A stretch of 12,852 nucleotides of DNA from JBDHRG01 sp039807445 (GTDB taxonomy: Bacteria > Pseudomonadota > Gammaproteobacteria > Competibacterales > Competibacteraceae). Numbering within the stretch: the stretch's first letter is position 1; each line of letters starts with the position of its first letter. A model generated the notes under the pieces. The model was not told where the DNA came from. It saw only the letters and a list, made by a program, of their open reading frames with translations, and searched no databases. Where the stretch lies: NCBI GenBank assembly GCA_039807445.1, contig JBDHRG010000110.1:1-12852 (forward strand), given 5' to 3'. The translations under genes were made by a program, and so were the position numbers. Below are positions 4,653 through 11,684 of this stretch, piece by piece.

Positions 4653-6034
4653 CGCGAGCGCACGCGGTAGCTGAGCAGGGTACGGCCGTTGGCCGGCACC
4701 TGGACGTCCCAGCGCGCGGCGTCGACGGTGTCACGGCGGTGCGGATGGTTTTCCTCGACGATGCGCCAGACGCCGGTGAAGGGTTGCGACACCTCGACCG
4801 TGATCGGTTCGGGCTTGCTGTTGGCGAACTCGATCACCCACGCCGCCTCCTGCTCGTCGCGCGGCAGGCGCTTGTAGTCGACCTGGCGGCGACGGGCATC
4901 GATGTCGAGGCTGGCGCCGACGTCGATCACCGCTTCCTCGCCCTCGGGCACCGGGCCGATGCGCGCCTCGCCGAGGAACCGGCCGGTGCCGTCGGCTTCG
5001 CGCTGGTAGACGCGCACCACCCCGCTCGGCAGCGGGCGGCCTAGCCCGGCGCCGCTGTTGGTGAAGCGCAGCGCGGTCTGCACCCGCAGACCCTGCACGC
5101 CGGATGCCGCGCCGAACAGCGCCAGCGGCGCGGTGGCGCGGTACAGCCGCCGCACCGGCGCCTTGACCACGGTGAACAGCGGCACGTGCACCGACTGCCG
5201 CGCCGGCAGCGTCACCGGCTGCTCGAGCGTGTACAGCTGGTATTCGAACAGGCGATCGGCATCGGCCGGCGCCGCGGCCGGGACTTCCTGGCTGCGCAGC
5301 TCGACTTCGCCGAGCGTGTCGACGCGGTTGACCTCGCCGGCGACCAGCTGCAGCTTCGCGCCGGGGAACGCGGTGGTGGTAGCGTTGTGGATCGTGGCCC
5401 AGGCGAGCAGGTCCATGCCGCCCTCGCCCGGGTTGAGCCGCACGACGTAATCGGCATCCCACGAGAAGCCGCGCGACAGGTAGCTGAGTTCGAGCGCGTG
5501 CTCGCCGCCGAGCGGGGTCGACACTTCGGCGACCACGGTCGGCTGCTCGCGCAAGTCGGGGTCGGCTTCGACGACGATGCGCCAGGGGTTCAGCGCGCCG
5601 TCCATCTCGACGCGCTCGCCGATGCGGTAGACGGCCTGGCCATCGCGCACCGACAGCAGCGTGGCTTGCTGGCGGATCTCTTCGCCGGTGGCCGGATGCA
5701 CGCGCGCCACGGTGATCTCGCGGCCGATCATGCGCTCGAGCAAGTCGTCGCCGCTCAGCGCGTCGAAGCGGTAGTACTGCTGGCGCACCGCCAGCGGCTT
5801 GTCGCTGACGAGCAGCACGGTTTCGGGCTGGATCTGGCTGCTGACGCCGATCAGCACCAGCCGGCTGTCGCCGCCCGGCAGCGACAGCCGGCGGCTGTCG
5901 TGCACCAGGCCGAGGTCGGAATGGTAGATCGTCAGCTCCAGCGCCTGGCCCGAGACGGGGGTCGAAAGGACTTCGGCGCCGGCGAGCGCGGGCGCCAGCA
6001 GCAGGCAGGCGAGCAGGGTGCGGAGCGATTTCAT
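4649..6034 (-). CDS. DUF4139 domain-containing secreted protein
   Basis: 461 residues from ATG 6034 (MKSLRTLLACLLLAPALAGA), where residues 1 to about 20 form a Sec signal peptide. The body is beta-rich and carries the DUF4139 pattern: LELSYLSRGFSWDADYVVRLN near residues 180-200, then WATIHNATTTAFPGAKLQLVAGEVNR, and late repeats such as WVIEFANSKPEPITVEVSQPF. Members are found in many proteobacteria as periplasmic or surface proteins of unknown function, so I assign none. It begins 41 bp after the ubiI stop, and its TGA overlaps the start region of the Rieske gene, so it belongs to the same run. No membrane anchor or lipobox is seen after the signal peptide. Confidence 0.88.
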   Translation of the reverse strand: MKSLRTLLACLLLAPALAGAEVLSTPVSGQALELTIYHSDLGLVHDSRRLSLPGGDSRLVLIGVSSQIQPETVLLVSDKPLAVRQQYYRFDALSGDDLLERMIGREITVARVHPATGEEIRQQATLLSVRDGQAVYRIGERVEMDGALNPWRIVVEADPDLREQPTVVAEVSTPLGGEHALELSYLSRGFSWDADYVVRLNPGEGGMDLLAWATIHNATTTAFPGAKLQLVAGEVNRVDTLGEVELRSQEVPAAAPADADRLFEYQLYTLEQPVTLPARQSVHVPLFTVVKAPVRRLYRATAPLALFGAASGVQGLRVQTALRFTNSGAGLGRPLPSGVVRVYQREADGTGRFLGEARIGPVPEGEEAVIDVGASLDIDARRRQVDYKRLPRDEQEAAWVIEFANSKPEPITVEVSQPFTGVWRIVEENHPHRRDTVDAARWDVQVPANGRTLLSYRVRSR

Positions 6035-6075
6035 TCGGATCGGGCTCGGAAGGTCGTCCTTGGCCTGGGGTGGGC

Positions 6076-7356
6076 TCAGCGCGCGCGCGCCAGCGGCGGC
6101 AAGTCGCCGGCCAGCCCCATCGCCCGCCGGGCCAGCGCATGCTTCAGCGGGCTCACCGCGTCGGTGAGGCTCAGGCCGGCGTTGCGCGCGAAGCGCAGCG
6201 GCAGCAGCGGACTGCCGAACAGACGCTTGAAGCCGTCCATCGCCGCCAGCATCAACAGGTTGTCACCCTTGCGCCAGCGCTCGTAGCGGCGCAGGTGCGC
6301 CAGCGCCCCGGGGTCGCGCGCCTGCCCGGCCGCCTCGCGCAGCACGGCGGCGAGCGCAGCGGCATCGAGCAGGCCGAGGTTCGCCCCCTGGCCGGCGAGC
6401 GGATGCACCACGTGCGCGGCGTCGCCGATCAGCGCCAGCCGCGGCTTGACGTAAGCCTGGCTGTGCTGCAGCCGCAAGGGGAAGGCCGCGCGCGGCCCGA
6501 CCGCGAGCGCTTCGCCGAGGCGCGCGCCGAAGGCCCGCGTCAGCGCTTCGCGGAAGGCGGGGTCGTCGAGCGACATCAGCCGATCGGCGTGCTCGGGCGC
6601 CGTCGACCAGACGATCGAGCAACTGCCGTCGAACAGCGGCAGGAAGGCGAGCGGCCCCTCGGGCAGGAAGCGCTGCCACGCGGTCGCCTGGTGCGGGCGC
6701 TCGGTGCGCACGGTGCAGACGACGGCGCGCTGGCCGTAGCCCCAGCCGGCGGTTTCGAGTCGCGCCCACTGGCGCACGCGCGAGTCCGCACCGTCGGCGC
6801 CGACCAAGAGGCGCGCATGGCAGCTGCTGCCGCCGGCGAGCCGTACCGTGACGCGGTCTTCGCCGAACGCGACGCCCTCGACATCGGCGCGCAGCCAGTC
6901 GACATTGTCGAAGCCGGCGAGCCGCCCGAACAGCGCCGCCACGAGCACGCGGTTCTCGACGATCCAGCCGAGCGCCGCTTCGCCGAGATCGGCGGCCTCG
7001 AAGCGGATCAGGCCGGGGCCGGTCGCGTCCCAGACCTCCATGTGCTCGTAGGCGCAGGCGCGCGGCGCGGCGGCGTCCCAGGCGCCGAGGCGCGCGAAGA
7101 TGCGCTTCGAGGCATGCGTGATCGCCGACACGCGCGCCTGCGCCGCGCTGCCGGCCTCGACCGGCGCGGGCTCGTCGGCCTCGATCAGCGCCACGCGAAG
7201 CGGGCTTTCGCCGAGCGCGCAGGCGAGCGCGGCGCCGACGATGCCGCCGCCGACGATCAACACATCGAAGGTGCCCGGCTCGAGGTCCGAGGCTCGAGTG
7301 CTCGCGCTCACCGCCCCACCTTCCCTCGCACCGATCTTCTTCTTAGCTGCCGCCAC
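6076..7356 (-). CDS. ubiI: Ubiquinone-pathway FAD-dependent hydroxylase, UbiI/VisC type
   Basis: Up to 426 residues from GTG 7356, or 411 from GTG 7311 (SASTRASDLEPGTF after the start), which has GGAAGG at good spacing. It is a group A flavin monooxygenase of the UbiH/F/I family: FDVLIVGGGIVG (FAD dinucleotide fold, residues about 30-41 in the long form), VGADGADSRVR (DG motif), and LALIGDAAHVVHPLAGQGANLGLLD (GD motif). The GDAAH version of the last motif is that of UbiI/UbiF rather than UbiH, hence C5 hydroxylation of the ubiquinone ring is the likely job. The symbol is by order and motif, not proof. It follows ubiH by a 40-bp spacer made of heptads. Codons just before the FAD motif are also heptad-derived, and the next 64 nt nearly match ubiH. 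Confidence 0.88.
   Translation of the reverse strand: MAAAKKKIGAREGGAVSASTRASDLEPGTFDVLIVGGGIVGAALACALGESPLRVALIEADEPAPVEAGSAAQARVSAITHASKRIFARLGAWDAAAPRACAYEHMEVWDATGPGLIRFEAADLGEAALGWIVENRVLVAALFGRLAGFDNVDWLRADVEGVAFGEDRVTVRLAGGSSCHARLLVGADGADSRVRQWARLETAGWGYGQRAVVCTVRTERPHQATAWQRFLPEGPLAFLPLFDGSCSIVWSTAPEHADRLMSLDDPAFREALTRAFGARLGEALAVGPRAAFPLRLQHSQAYVKPRLALIGDAAHVVHPLAGQGANLGLLDAAALAAVLREAAGQARDPGALAHLRRYERWRKGDNLLMLAAMDGFKRLFGSPLLPLRFARNAGLSLTDAVSPLKHALARRAMGLAGDLPPLARAR
7281..7310. repeat. Degenerate heptads inside the 5' end of ubiI
   Basis: GAGGTCC, GAGGCTC and GAGTGCT run in 7-bp register from 7282. On the coding strand they give the residues ASTRASDLEP just before the FAD-binding strand. 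The unit resembles the one at the same place in ubiH. Confidence 0.6.
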
Positions 7357-7396
7357 TTCGCTCTCGCTCCTCGTGCCTCGTTACTCGTTCCTGACC
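7356..7396. repeat. Heptad array filling the ubiH-ubiI spacer
   Basis: CTCGCTC (7363), CTCGTGC (7370), CTCGTTA (7377) and CTCGTTC (7384) are consecutive 7-bp units, with degenerate units on each side. They fill the gap between the ubiH stop and the first possible ubiI start. The purine-rich complementary strand supplies GAGGAG upstream of GTG 7356. Confidence 0.8.
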
Positions 7397-8671
7397 TCAC
7401 ACCGGCAGCCCGCGCGCCAGCCGGGGCAGGCGCCCGGCCAGCCCCATCGCGTGGCGCGCGAGCAGCCGCTTGGCCGGCGCGCACAGGTCGAAGGCGAGCA
7501 AACCGAGGTTGCGGGCGAGCCGCACCGGCGGCAGCGGGTTGCCGAACACGCGCACCAGGGCATCGGTGAAACCGGCGGTGGCGATCAGATCGTGCCGGCG
7601 CCAGTCGGCGTAGGCGGCGAGCACGCGCGCGCCGCCGATATCGCGCCCGGCGCGCGCCGCATCGGCCAGCACTTCGGCCAGCGTCGCCGCGTCGCGCAGC
7701 CCCAGGTTGAAGCCCTGACCGGCGATCGGATGCAGCGTGTGCATCGCGTTGCCGACCACGGCGACGCGCGCGCGGGCATAGTCGCGCGCCGTGACCAGCT
7801 TCAGCGGATAGGCCTGGCGCGCGCCGACGCGTTCGAGGCGGCCGAGCCGTTCGCCGAAGCGCGCCTGCACCAGCGCCAGGAAGGCTTGGTCGTCGAGCGC
7901 CAGGATCGCGTCGGCACGGCGGGCGTCGACCGTCAGCACCAGTGCGCAGCGGTTCTGGTCGAGCGGCAGCAGCGCCATCGGGCCGTCTTCGGTGAAGCGC
8001 TCGTAGGCGACGTTGGCGTGCGCACGCGCGGGCGTGAGGTTGGCGATCACCGCGCTCTGACCGTAATTCCAGACCCGGGCCGGGATGCCGAGCTGTTCGC
8101 GCACGCGCGAGCGCGCGCCGTCGGCGGCGACCACCAGCTTCGCGCCGAAAGCGTGGTGGCTGCCGTCGCCCAGACGCAGCACGCCGCACGCGGCGTCTTC
8201 GCCGACGCTCACCGACTCGAGCTCGGCCGGGCACAGCAGCTCGACCGCCGGCAGGACGGCGATCCGTGCTGCCAGCGCCGCGCCGATCGCGCGCGCGCCG
8301 ACCACGTAGCCGAGCGCCTCGACCCCTTCGTCGCGCGCCTCGAGCCGCGCCAGACCGCAGCGGCCACGGTCGGACACATGGATGCCGCGGATCGGCGTCG
8401 CTGCCGGCGCGAGCGCGTCCCAGACGCCGAGCGCTTCGAAGATCCGCCGCGTGCCGTGCGCCAGCGCCAGCGTGCGCTCGTCGTAGCCCGGGTGATCGGT
8501 ACCGCCGAGCGACTGCGCCTCGACCAGCGCGATGCGCAAGCCACCCGCGGCGCCGAGCGCGCAGGCGAGCGCCGCGCCGACCATGCCGCCGCCGACGATC
8601 AAGACATCGAAGGTATGAGGCTCGAAGCTCGAGGCTCGAGGGAACTCCGCCACGTCGGCAACCGTGCTCAT
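7397..8671 (-). CDS. ubiH: 2-octaprenyl-6-methoxyphenol hydroxylase UbiH
   Basis: 424 residues from ATG 8671 (MSTVADVAEFPRASSFEPHT). FAD hydroxylase of ubiquinone synthesis, acting at C1 of the ring in E. coli. Motifs: FDVLIVGGGMVG at about 21-32, VVAADGARSRVREQLG in the middle, and VAVVGNAMHTLHPIAGQGFNLGLRD. The last, with GNA in place of GDA followed by TLHPIAGQGFNLG, is characteristic of UbiH as opposed to UbiI/UbiF. Length is close to the family's 390-410 plus a short N-terminal extension. The extension FPRASSFEP comes from heptad repeats. GAGG seven bases before the ATG, itself part of a heptad, is the likely ribosome site. It sits 31 bp after pepP, as in E. coli. Confidence 0.92.
   Translation of the reverse strand: MSTVADVAEFPRASSFEPHTFDVLIVGGGMVGAALACALGAAGGLRIALVEAQSLGGTDHPGYDERTLALAHGTRRIFEALGVWDALAPAATPIRGIHVSDRGRCGLARLEARDEGVEALGYVVGARAIGAALAARIAVLPAVELLCPAELESVSVGEDAACGVLRLGDGSHHAFGAKLVVAADGARSRVREQLGIPARVWNYGQSAVIANLTPARAHANVAYERFTEDGPMALLPLDQNRCALVLTVDARRADAILALDDQAFLALVQARFGERLGRLERVGARQAYPLKLVTARDYARARVAVVGNAMHTLHPIAGQGFNLGLRDAATLAEVLADAARAGRDIGGARVLAAYADWRRHDLIATAGFTDALVRVFGNPLPPVRLARNLGLLAFDLCAPAKRLLARHAMGLAGRLPRLARGLPV
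8617..8644. repeat. Heptads inside the 5' end of ubiH
   Basis: GAGGCTC (8617), GAAGCTC (8624), GAGGCTC (8631) and GAGGGAA (8638) are in 7-bp register. Read on the minus strand they encode FPRASSFEP of UbiH, ahead of the FAD motif. Confidence 0.75.
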
Positions 8672-8672
8672 G

Positions 8673-8700
8673 CTCGTGCCTCGCTCCTCGCCCCTCGCTC
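8673..8700. repeat. Four-unit heptad array in the pepP-ubiH spacer
   Basis: CTCGTGC, CTCGCTC, CTCGCCC and CTCGCTC follow one another with no break between the pepP stop and the ubiH ATG. The unit next to ubiH gives GAGG at Shine-Dalgarno distance on the coding strand. Confidence 0.85.
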
Positions 8701-8702
8701 TT

Positions 8703-10019
8703 TCATGCCCGCATCAGCGCCTCGATCGCGTCGGCATCCTTGGGCACGCCGTGGGTCAGCACTTCGTGTCCGGTCTCGGTGACTGCGACGTCGTCTTCGA
8801 TGCGGATGCCGATGTTCCACCAGCGCTCGTCCACGCCTTCGGCGCCGGCAGCGACGTACAGCCCCGGTTCGACGGTCAGCACCATGCCCGGCTCGAGCAC
8901 GCACCAGTCGCCGTCGGCCCGGTACTCGCTCGGGTCGTGCACGTCCAGGCCGATCCAGTGGCCGGTACGGTGCATGTAGAAACGCTTGTACGCCTCGTCG
9001 GCGATGCGGTCTTCGGCGCGCCCCGGCAGCAGGCCGAGCTCGCACAGCCCCTCGGTCAGCGCGCGCACCGCGGCGTCGTGATACTCGTTCCAGCGCCGAC
9101 CCGGACGCACCTCGGCCAGCGCCGCCTGCTGCGCCGCCAGCACCAGCGCGTACAGCGCACGCTGCTCGGCGCTGAAGCGGCCGCTGACCGGGAAGGTACG
9201 GGTGATGTCGGAGGCGTAGCCGTCGAGCTCGCAGCCGGCGTCGATCAGCACCAGCTCGCCGTCGCGCAGCTCCGCGTCGTTCTCGTGGTAGTGCAGGATG
9301 CAGGCGTTCGCGCCGCCGCCGACGATCGAGGGGTAAGCCCAGCCGGCGCCGTGCCACTCGAAGGCGTGGTGCAGCTCGGCGGCGAGCTGGTACTCGCGCA
9401 GCCCCGGCGCGCAGGTGCGCATCGCGCGGGCGTGCGCCCCGGCGCTGATCCGCGCCGCCTCGCGCATCACCGCGAGCTCGGCCGGGCTCTTACGCAGGCG
9501 CAGCGCGTGCAGCAGGTAGCCGAGGTCGACGAATTCGTGCGGCACCGCGGCACCGCGGTGCCGCTGCGCGCGCAGCGCGCCGATCCAGCCGGCGACGCGG
9601 CGGTCGAACGCGGGATCGCAGCCGAGCGGCGTGTAGACGCGCACGCGCCCTTCGAGCAGCTCGGGCAGGCGCTGGTCGAGCTCGGCGATCGGCAAGGCCC
9701 GGTCGGTACCGTAACGCTCGACCGCACCGGCCTGGCCGGCGCGGCGGCCGTTCCAGGTTTCCATCAGCGGATCGCGGCTGCGGCAGAACAGCGTGTAGGG
9801 CTGCTCGGCGCCGGGGGTCAGCACCGCGAGCGCCTCGGGCTCGGGGAAGCCGGTCAGGTAGCGGAAATCGCTGTCCTGGCGGAAGGGGTACTCGACGTCG
9901 TGGTTGCGGACGGTTTCGAGCGCCGCCGGAACCAGCGCGATCGCGCCCTCCCCCATCAGCGCCATCAGCCGCGCGCGGCGGCGCGCATACTCGTCGGCGG
10001 AGATGGCTCGGGCGAACAT
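8703..10019 (-). CDS. pepP: Xaa-Pro aminopeptidase PepP
   Basis: 438 residues from ATG 10019 (MFARAISADEYARRRARLMA), chosen because GGAG lies seven bases upstream; a TTG at 10025 is possible but fits less well. Cytosolic metallopeptidase of the pita-bread fold that removes N-terminal residues preceding proline. The dimanganese ligands are all visible: the two aspartates in VLIDAGCELDGYASDITRTF (about 258-277), the histidine in MHRTGHWIGLDVHD, and the glutamates in LTVEPGLY and IRIEDDVAVT. The N-terminal creatinase-like domain includes YPFRQDSDFRYLTGFPEPEA, typical of PepP. It follows ygfB by a few bases and precedes ubiH, the standard gammaproteobacterial order. Its function has no obvious tie to ubiquinone; the linkage is conserved but unexplained. 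Confidence 0.94.
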   Translation of the reverse strand: MFARAISADEYARRRARLMALMGEGAIALVPAALETVRNHDVEYPFRQDSDFRYLTGFPEPEALAVLTPGAEQPYTLFCRSRDPLMETWNGRRAGQAGAVERYGTDRALPIAELDQRLPELLEGRVRVYTPLGCDPAFDRRVAGWIGALRAQRHRGAAVPHEFVDLGYLLHALRLRKSPAELAVMREAARISAGAHARAMRTCAPGLREYQLAAELHHAFEWHGAGWAYPSIVGGGANACILHYHENDAELRDGELVLIDAGCELDGYASDITRTFPVSGRFSAEQRALYALVLAAQQAALAEVRPGRRWNEYHDAAVRALTEGLCELGLLPGRAEDRIADEAYKRFYMHRTGHWIGLDVHDPSEYRADGDWCVLEPGMVLTVEPGLYVAAGAEGVDERWWNIGIRIEDDVAVTETGHEVLTHGVPKDADAIEALMRA

Positions 10020-10037
10020 CGGCAAGCTCCGCTGGAT

Positions 10038-10616
10038 TCAGTGCAGGCTGTCGGGGGCCTCGTGCGTCGGCCGCGGCCGCAGCGCGTCGAGGATCACCAG
10101 TGTGCCCATGCGCAGGTATTCGACCACTTCGCTGTAAGCGACTTCGTCGGCTTCGTCGGTCTGCTCGGCGTCGAAGCCGACGCGCGAAATCTCGCGCAGA
10201 TCGTCGAGGAACTCCTTCGCCTCGCCGCTCAGCGCGCCGAGCGACGAGCCTGCACAGCGCCCCAGGCCGTAAACGAAACCCTGGCACCAGGCGCCGAGCG
10301 CCTCGGTGCGCTCGGCCAGCAGCTCGTCGTCGTCGGGTAGCAGCAGGTCGAAGCCCATCGTCTCGTCGGTCAACTGGATACGGGCAGCGAGGAACAGTTG
10401 CTCGAGCACGCCGCAGCCGGCGGCGTCGAGCGGCGAAGCGGCATCGATCAGCTCGTCGCGCACCGCATCGAACCAGATCGCACGCTCGAGCGCCGGATCG
10501 CCGCACAGCATGCCGCACAGCATGCCGTGGAGTTCGGCGGGACCGCCGAGGCTGCCGATGCGCTCGAGCATCGCCTCGACTTCGGCGTACAGCGGGAAGG
10601 CAGGTCGATTGTTCAT
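10038..10616 (-). CDS. ygfB: UPF0149 family protein YgfB
   Basis: 192 residues from ATG 10616 (MNNRPAFPLYAEVEAMLERI). Helical YecA/YgfB family protein. Family blocks seen are ELHGMLCGMLCG at about 29-40, then LGAWCQGFVYGLG near 105-117, and YSEVVEYLRMGTLVILDAL near the C-terminus. Length matches E. coli YgfB (about 190). The biochemical function of most members is not settled. First gene of the minus-strand run, 18-21 bp ahead of pepP. The frame stays open far upstream on the minus strand, to about 11576, but that part opposes zapA and 6S RNA and has no homology, so I start at this Met. No strong ribosome site precedes it. Confidence 0.92.
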   Translation of the reverse strand: MNNRPAFPLYAEVEAMLERIGSLGGPAELHGMLCGMLCGDPALERAIWFDAVRDELIDAASPLDAAGCGVLEQLFLAARIQLTDETMGFDLLLPDDDELLAERTEALGAWCQGFVYGLGRCAGSSLGALSGEAKEFLDDLREISRVGFDAEQTDEADEVAYSEVVEYLRMGTLVILDALRPRPTHEAPDSLH

Positions 10617-10654
10617 GGGGATGGCAGGCCGGTCGGACCCGGAAAGGAAGCCGC

Positions 10655-10660
10655 ATCCTA
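10655..10660 (-). promoter_or_regulatory. Possible -10 box of the ygfB operon
   Basis: TAGGAT on the minus strand, with a start predicted about 32 nt before ygfB. The matching -35 is poor (TTTCGG, 17 bp away), so this is a weak call. The gap 10617-10740 is divergent and must hold promoters for both sides. Confidence 0.3.
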
Positions 10661-10702
10661 GCACTCCCGCCCCTTGGCCGAAAGCGCGCGACAGGGGCGC
10701 GA

Positions 10703-10732
10703 TTGACCCTGCCGCGAGCACCACCCTATAGT
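10703..10732 (+). promoter_or_regulatory. Promoter of the coiled-coil/zapA genes
   Basis: TTGACC (10703-10708), 18 bp, TATAGT (10727-10732). The predicted start is about 10739-10740, one or two bases before the ATG at 10741, which would make the mRNA leaderless or nearly so. Confidence 0.6.
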
Positions 10733-10740
10733 CCGGGCCC

Positions 10741-11121
10741 ATGCACGACATCGAACGCGACCTGAAAACGCTGGGCAAGCGCCTCGACGAGCTGATCCGG
10801 ACCGGCGAGCGGCTGGCGGTCGAGAACCGCGAGCTGCGCGCGCGCGCCGAGCGCTTCGAGCGCGAGCTGGCCGAGTTGCGCACGCGGACCGAGGCCGAGG
10901 CCGTGGCGCAGCGCAGCGCCCATGCGCTGGAGCTCGAGCGCCAGCGCGGTGCGCTCGAGGCCGAGATCGAAACCCAGCGCTCCGCGCTCGAGGCCGAGCT
11001 CGAGCGCCAGCGCAGCACCTGCGAAGTCGAGATCGAGGAACTGCGCACGCTGCACCAGGAAGCGCAGAGCCGCATCGACCTGATGGTGGCGCGGTTGCGC
11101 GCGATGGAGATCGAGCGATGA
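10741..11121 (+). CDS. TIGR02449/ZapB-like coiled-coil protein, enlarged by 11-residue repeats
   Basis: 126 residues from ATG 10741 (MHDIERDLKTLGKRLDELIR), nearly all predicted coiled coil with no proline. The ends match the small ZapB-like proteins encoded just before zapA in gammaproteobacteria: LxxLxxRLDELIxxxxxLxxEN at residues 8-30 and a C-terminal SRIDLMVARLRAME (110-122). Such proteins are usually about 65-75 residues. Here the middle carries roughly four 11-residue repeats at 60-103 (AHALELERQRG, ALEAEIETQRS, ALEAELERQRS, TCEVEIEELRT). The stop overlaps the zapA start (ATGA), so the two are co-translated. A role with ZapA at the FtsZ ring is inferred from linkage. No ribosome site is seen, consistent with leaderless initiation. 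Confidence 0.85.
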   Translation: MHDIERDLKTLGKRLDELIRTGERLAVENRELRARAERFERELAELRTRTEAEAVAQRSAHALELERQRGALEAEIETQRSALEAELERQRSTCEVEIEELRTLHQEAQSRIDLMVARLRAMEIER

Positions 11122-11435
11122 GCGACGAGGTCCCGACCCTGATCGAAGTCCAGATCATGGAGAGCGACTACCGGGTCGCCTGCCCGCCCAGCCAGGTCGA
11201 GGAGCTGCGCGCCGCCGCCGCCTACCTGAACGACAAGGTGCACGAGATCCGCATCAGCGCCCGCGTGTCCGATACCGAGCGCATCGCGGTGATGGCGGGG
11301 CTGAACATCGCCTACGAGCTGCTCGTCTGCCGGCGCGAGCTCGAGGCGCTGAGCGGCATCGGCGCCAGCCGCACGCAGGAACTGCTGGCGAAGATCGACG
11401 CAGCCCTTGGCAAGCTCGTGCAGAGCGCCGTATAG
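11118..11435 (+). CDS. zapA: Cell division protein ZapA
   Basis: 105 residues from ATG 11118 (MSDEVPTLIEVQIMESDYRV). ZapA binds FtsZ and cross-links protofilaments at the division ring. The N-terminal globular part shows VQIMESDYRVACPPSQVEEL followed by AAYLNDKVHEIR; the second half (AVMAGLNIAYELLVCRRELE) leads into the C-terminal coiled coil, as in E. coli ZapA (109 residues). The ATG overlaps the stop of the coiled-coil gene by ATGA. The promoter of the 6S RNA lies within its last codons. Confidence 0.93.
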   Translation: MSDEVPTLIEVQIMESDYRVACPPSQVEELRAAAAYLNDKVHEIRISARVSDTERIAVMAGLNIAYELLVCRRELEALSGIGASRTQELLAKIDAALGKLVQSAV

Positions 11436-11436
11436 T
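11407..11436 (+). promoter_or_regulatory. Promoter of 6S RNA inside the zapA 3' end
   Basis: TTGGCA (11407-11412), 18 bp, TATAGT (11431-11436). The predicted start at about 11443-11445 coincides with the first base of the 6S closing stem. The -10 box overlaps the zapA stop codon. Confidence 0.65.
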
Positions 11437-11443
11437 CGGCCCA

Positions 11444-11643
11444 CGGGCATCCTCTGCGGTGTTCGTGCAAAGAGACCGGGAATTCCCCTTGATCCTATTT
11501 TGTTATTCCCGGGGCGTTGTCCGATGGCTGCCGGTGTGCATGTCCGCCCCGCTGCGGAAAGCCTGAGGTGCCACACAGCGTCCCACTTGGACCGTAAGGT
11601 TCAAGGGCAAAGGTTTCGACGGCACACGCGGAGGATGTCCTTT
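11444..11643 (+). ncRNA. ssrS: 6S RNA
   Basis: Located between zapA and fau, the conserved gammaproteobacterial site. Terminal stem GGGCATCCTC (11445-11454) pairs with GAGGATGTCC (11631-11640) and a T-run follows, which fits an intrinsic 3' end. Conserved pieces shared with E. coli 6S include GTGTTCG after the 5' stem, GGAAAGCCTGAGGTG in the middle and GGTTCAAGGGC in the 3' half. Length about 195-200 nt, as expected. 6S RNA binds sigma70 RNA polymerase by mimicking an open promoter and represses transcription in stationary phase. The exact ends are estimated. Confidence 0.9.
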
Positions 11644-11645
11644 TT
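11631..11645 (+). terminator. 3' stem and T-run of 6S RNA
   Basis: GAGGATGTCC closes the 6S terminal stem and is followed directly by TTTTT (11641-11645). Processing together with fau is also known in relatives, so read-through into fau is likely. Confidence 0.45.
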
Positions 11646-11684
11646 GTTCGCCCGCCCACCTCGGCAAGCTGACGCGCTGCACGG

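Noticed and set aside
7100..8782. Long plus-strand frames opposite ubiH and ubiI (also 8664-10340 opposite pepP and 6070-7569).
   Set aside because: They are Arg/Ala/Gln-rich shadows of well-recognised minus-strand genes.
10617..11576. The ygfB frame stays open upstream to about 11576 on the minus strand.
   Set aside because: It lies antisense to the coiled-coil gene, zapA and 6S RNA and is low-complexity; high GC content explains the lack of stops.
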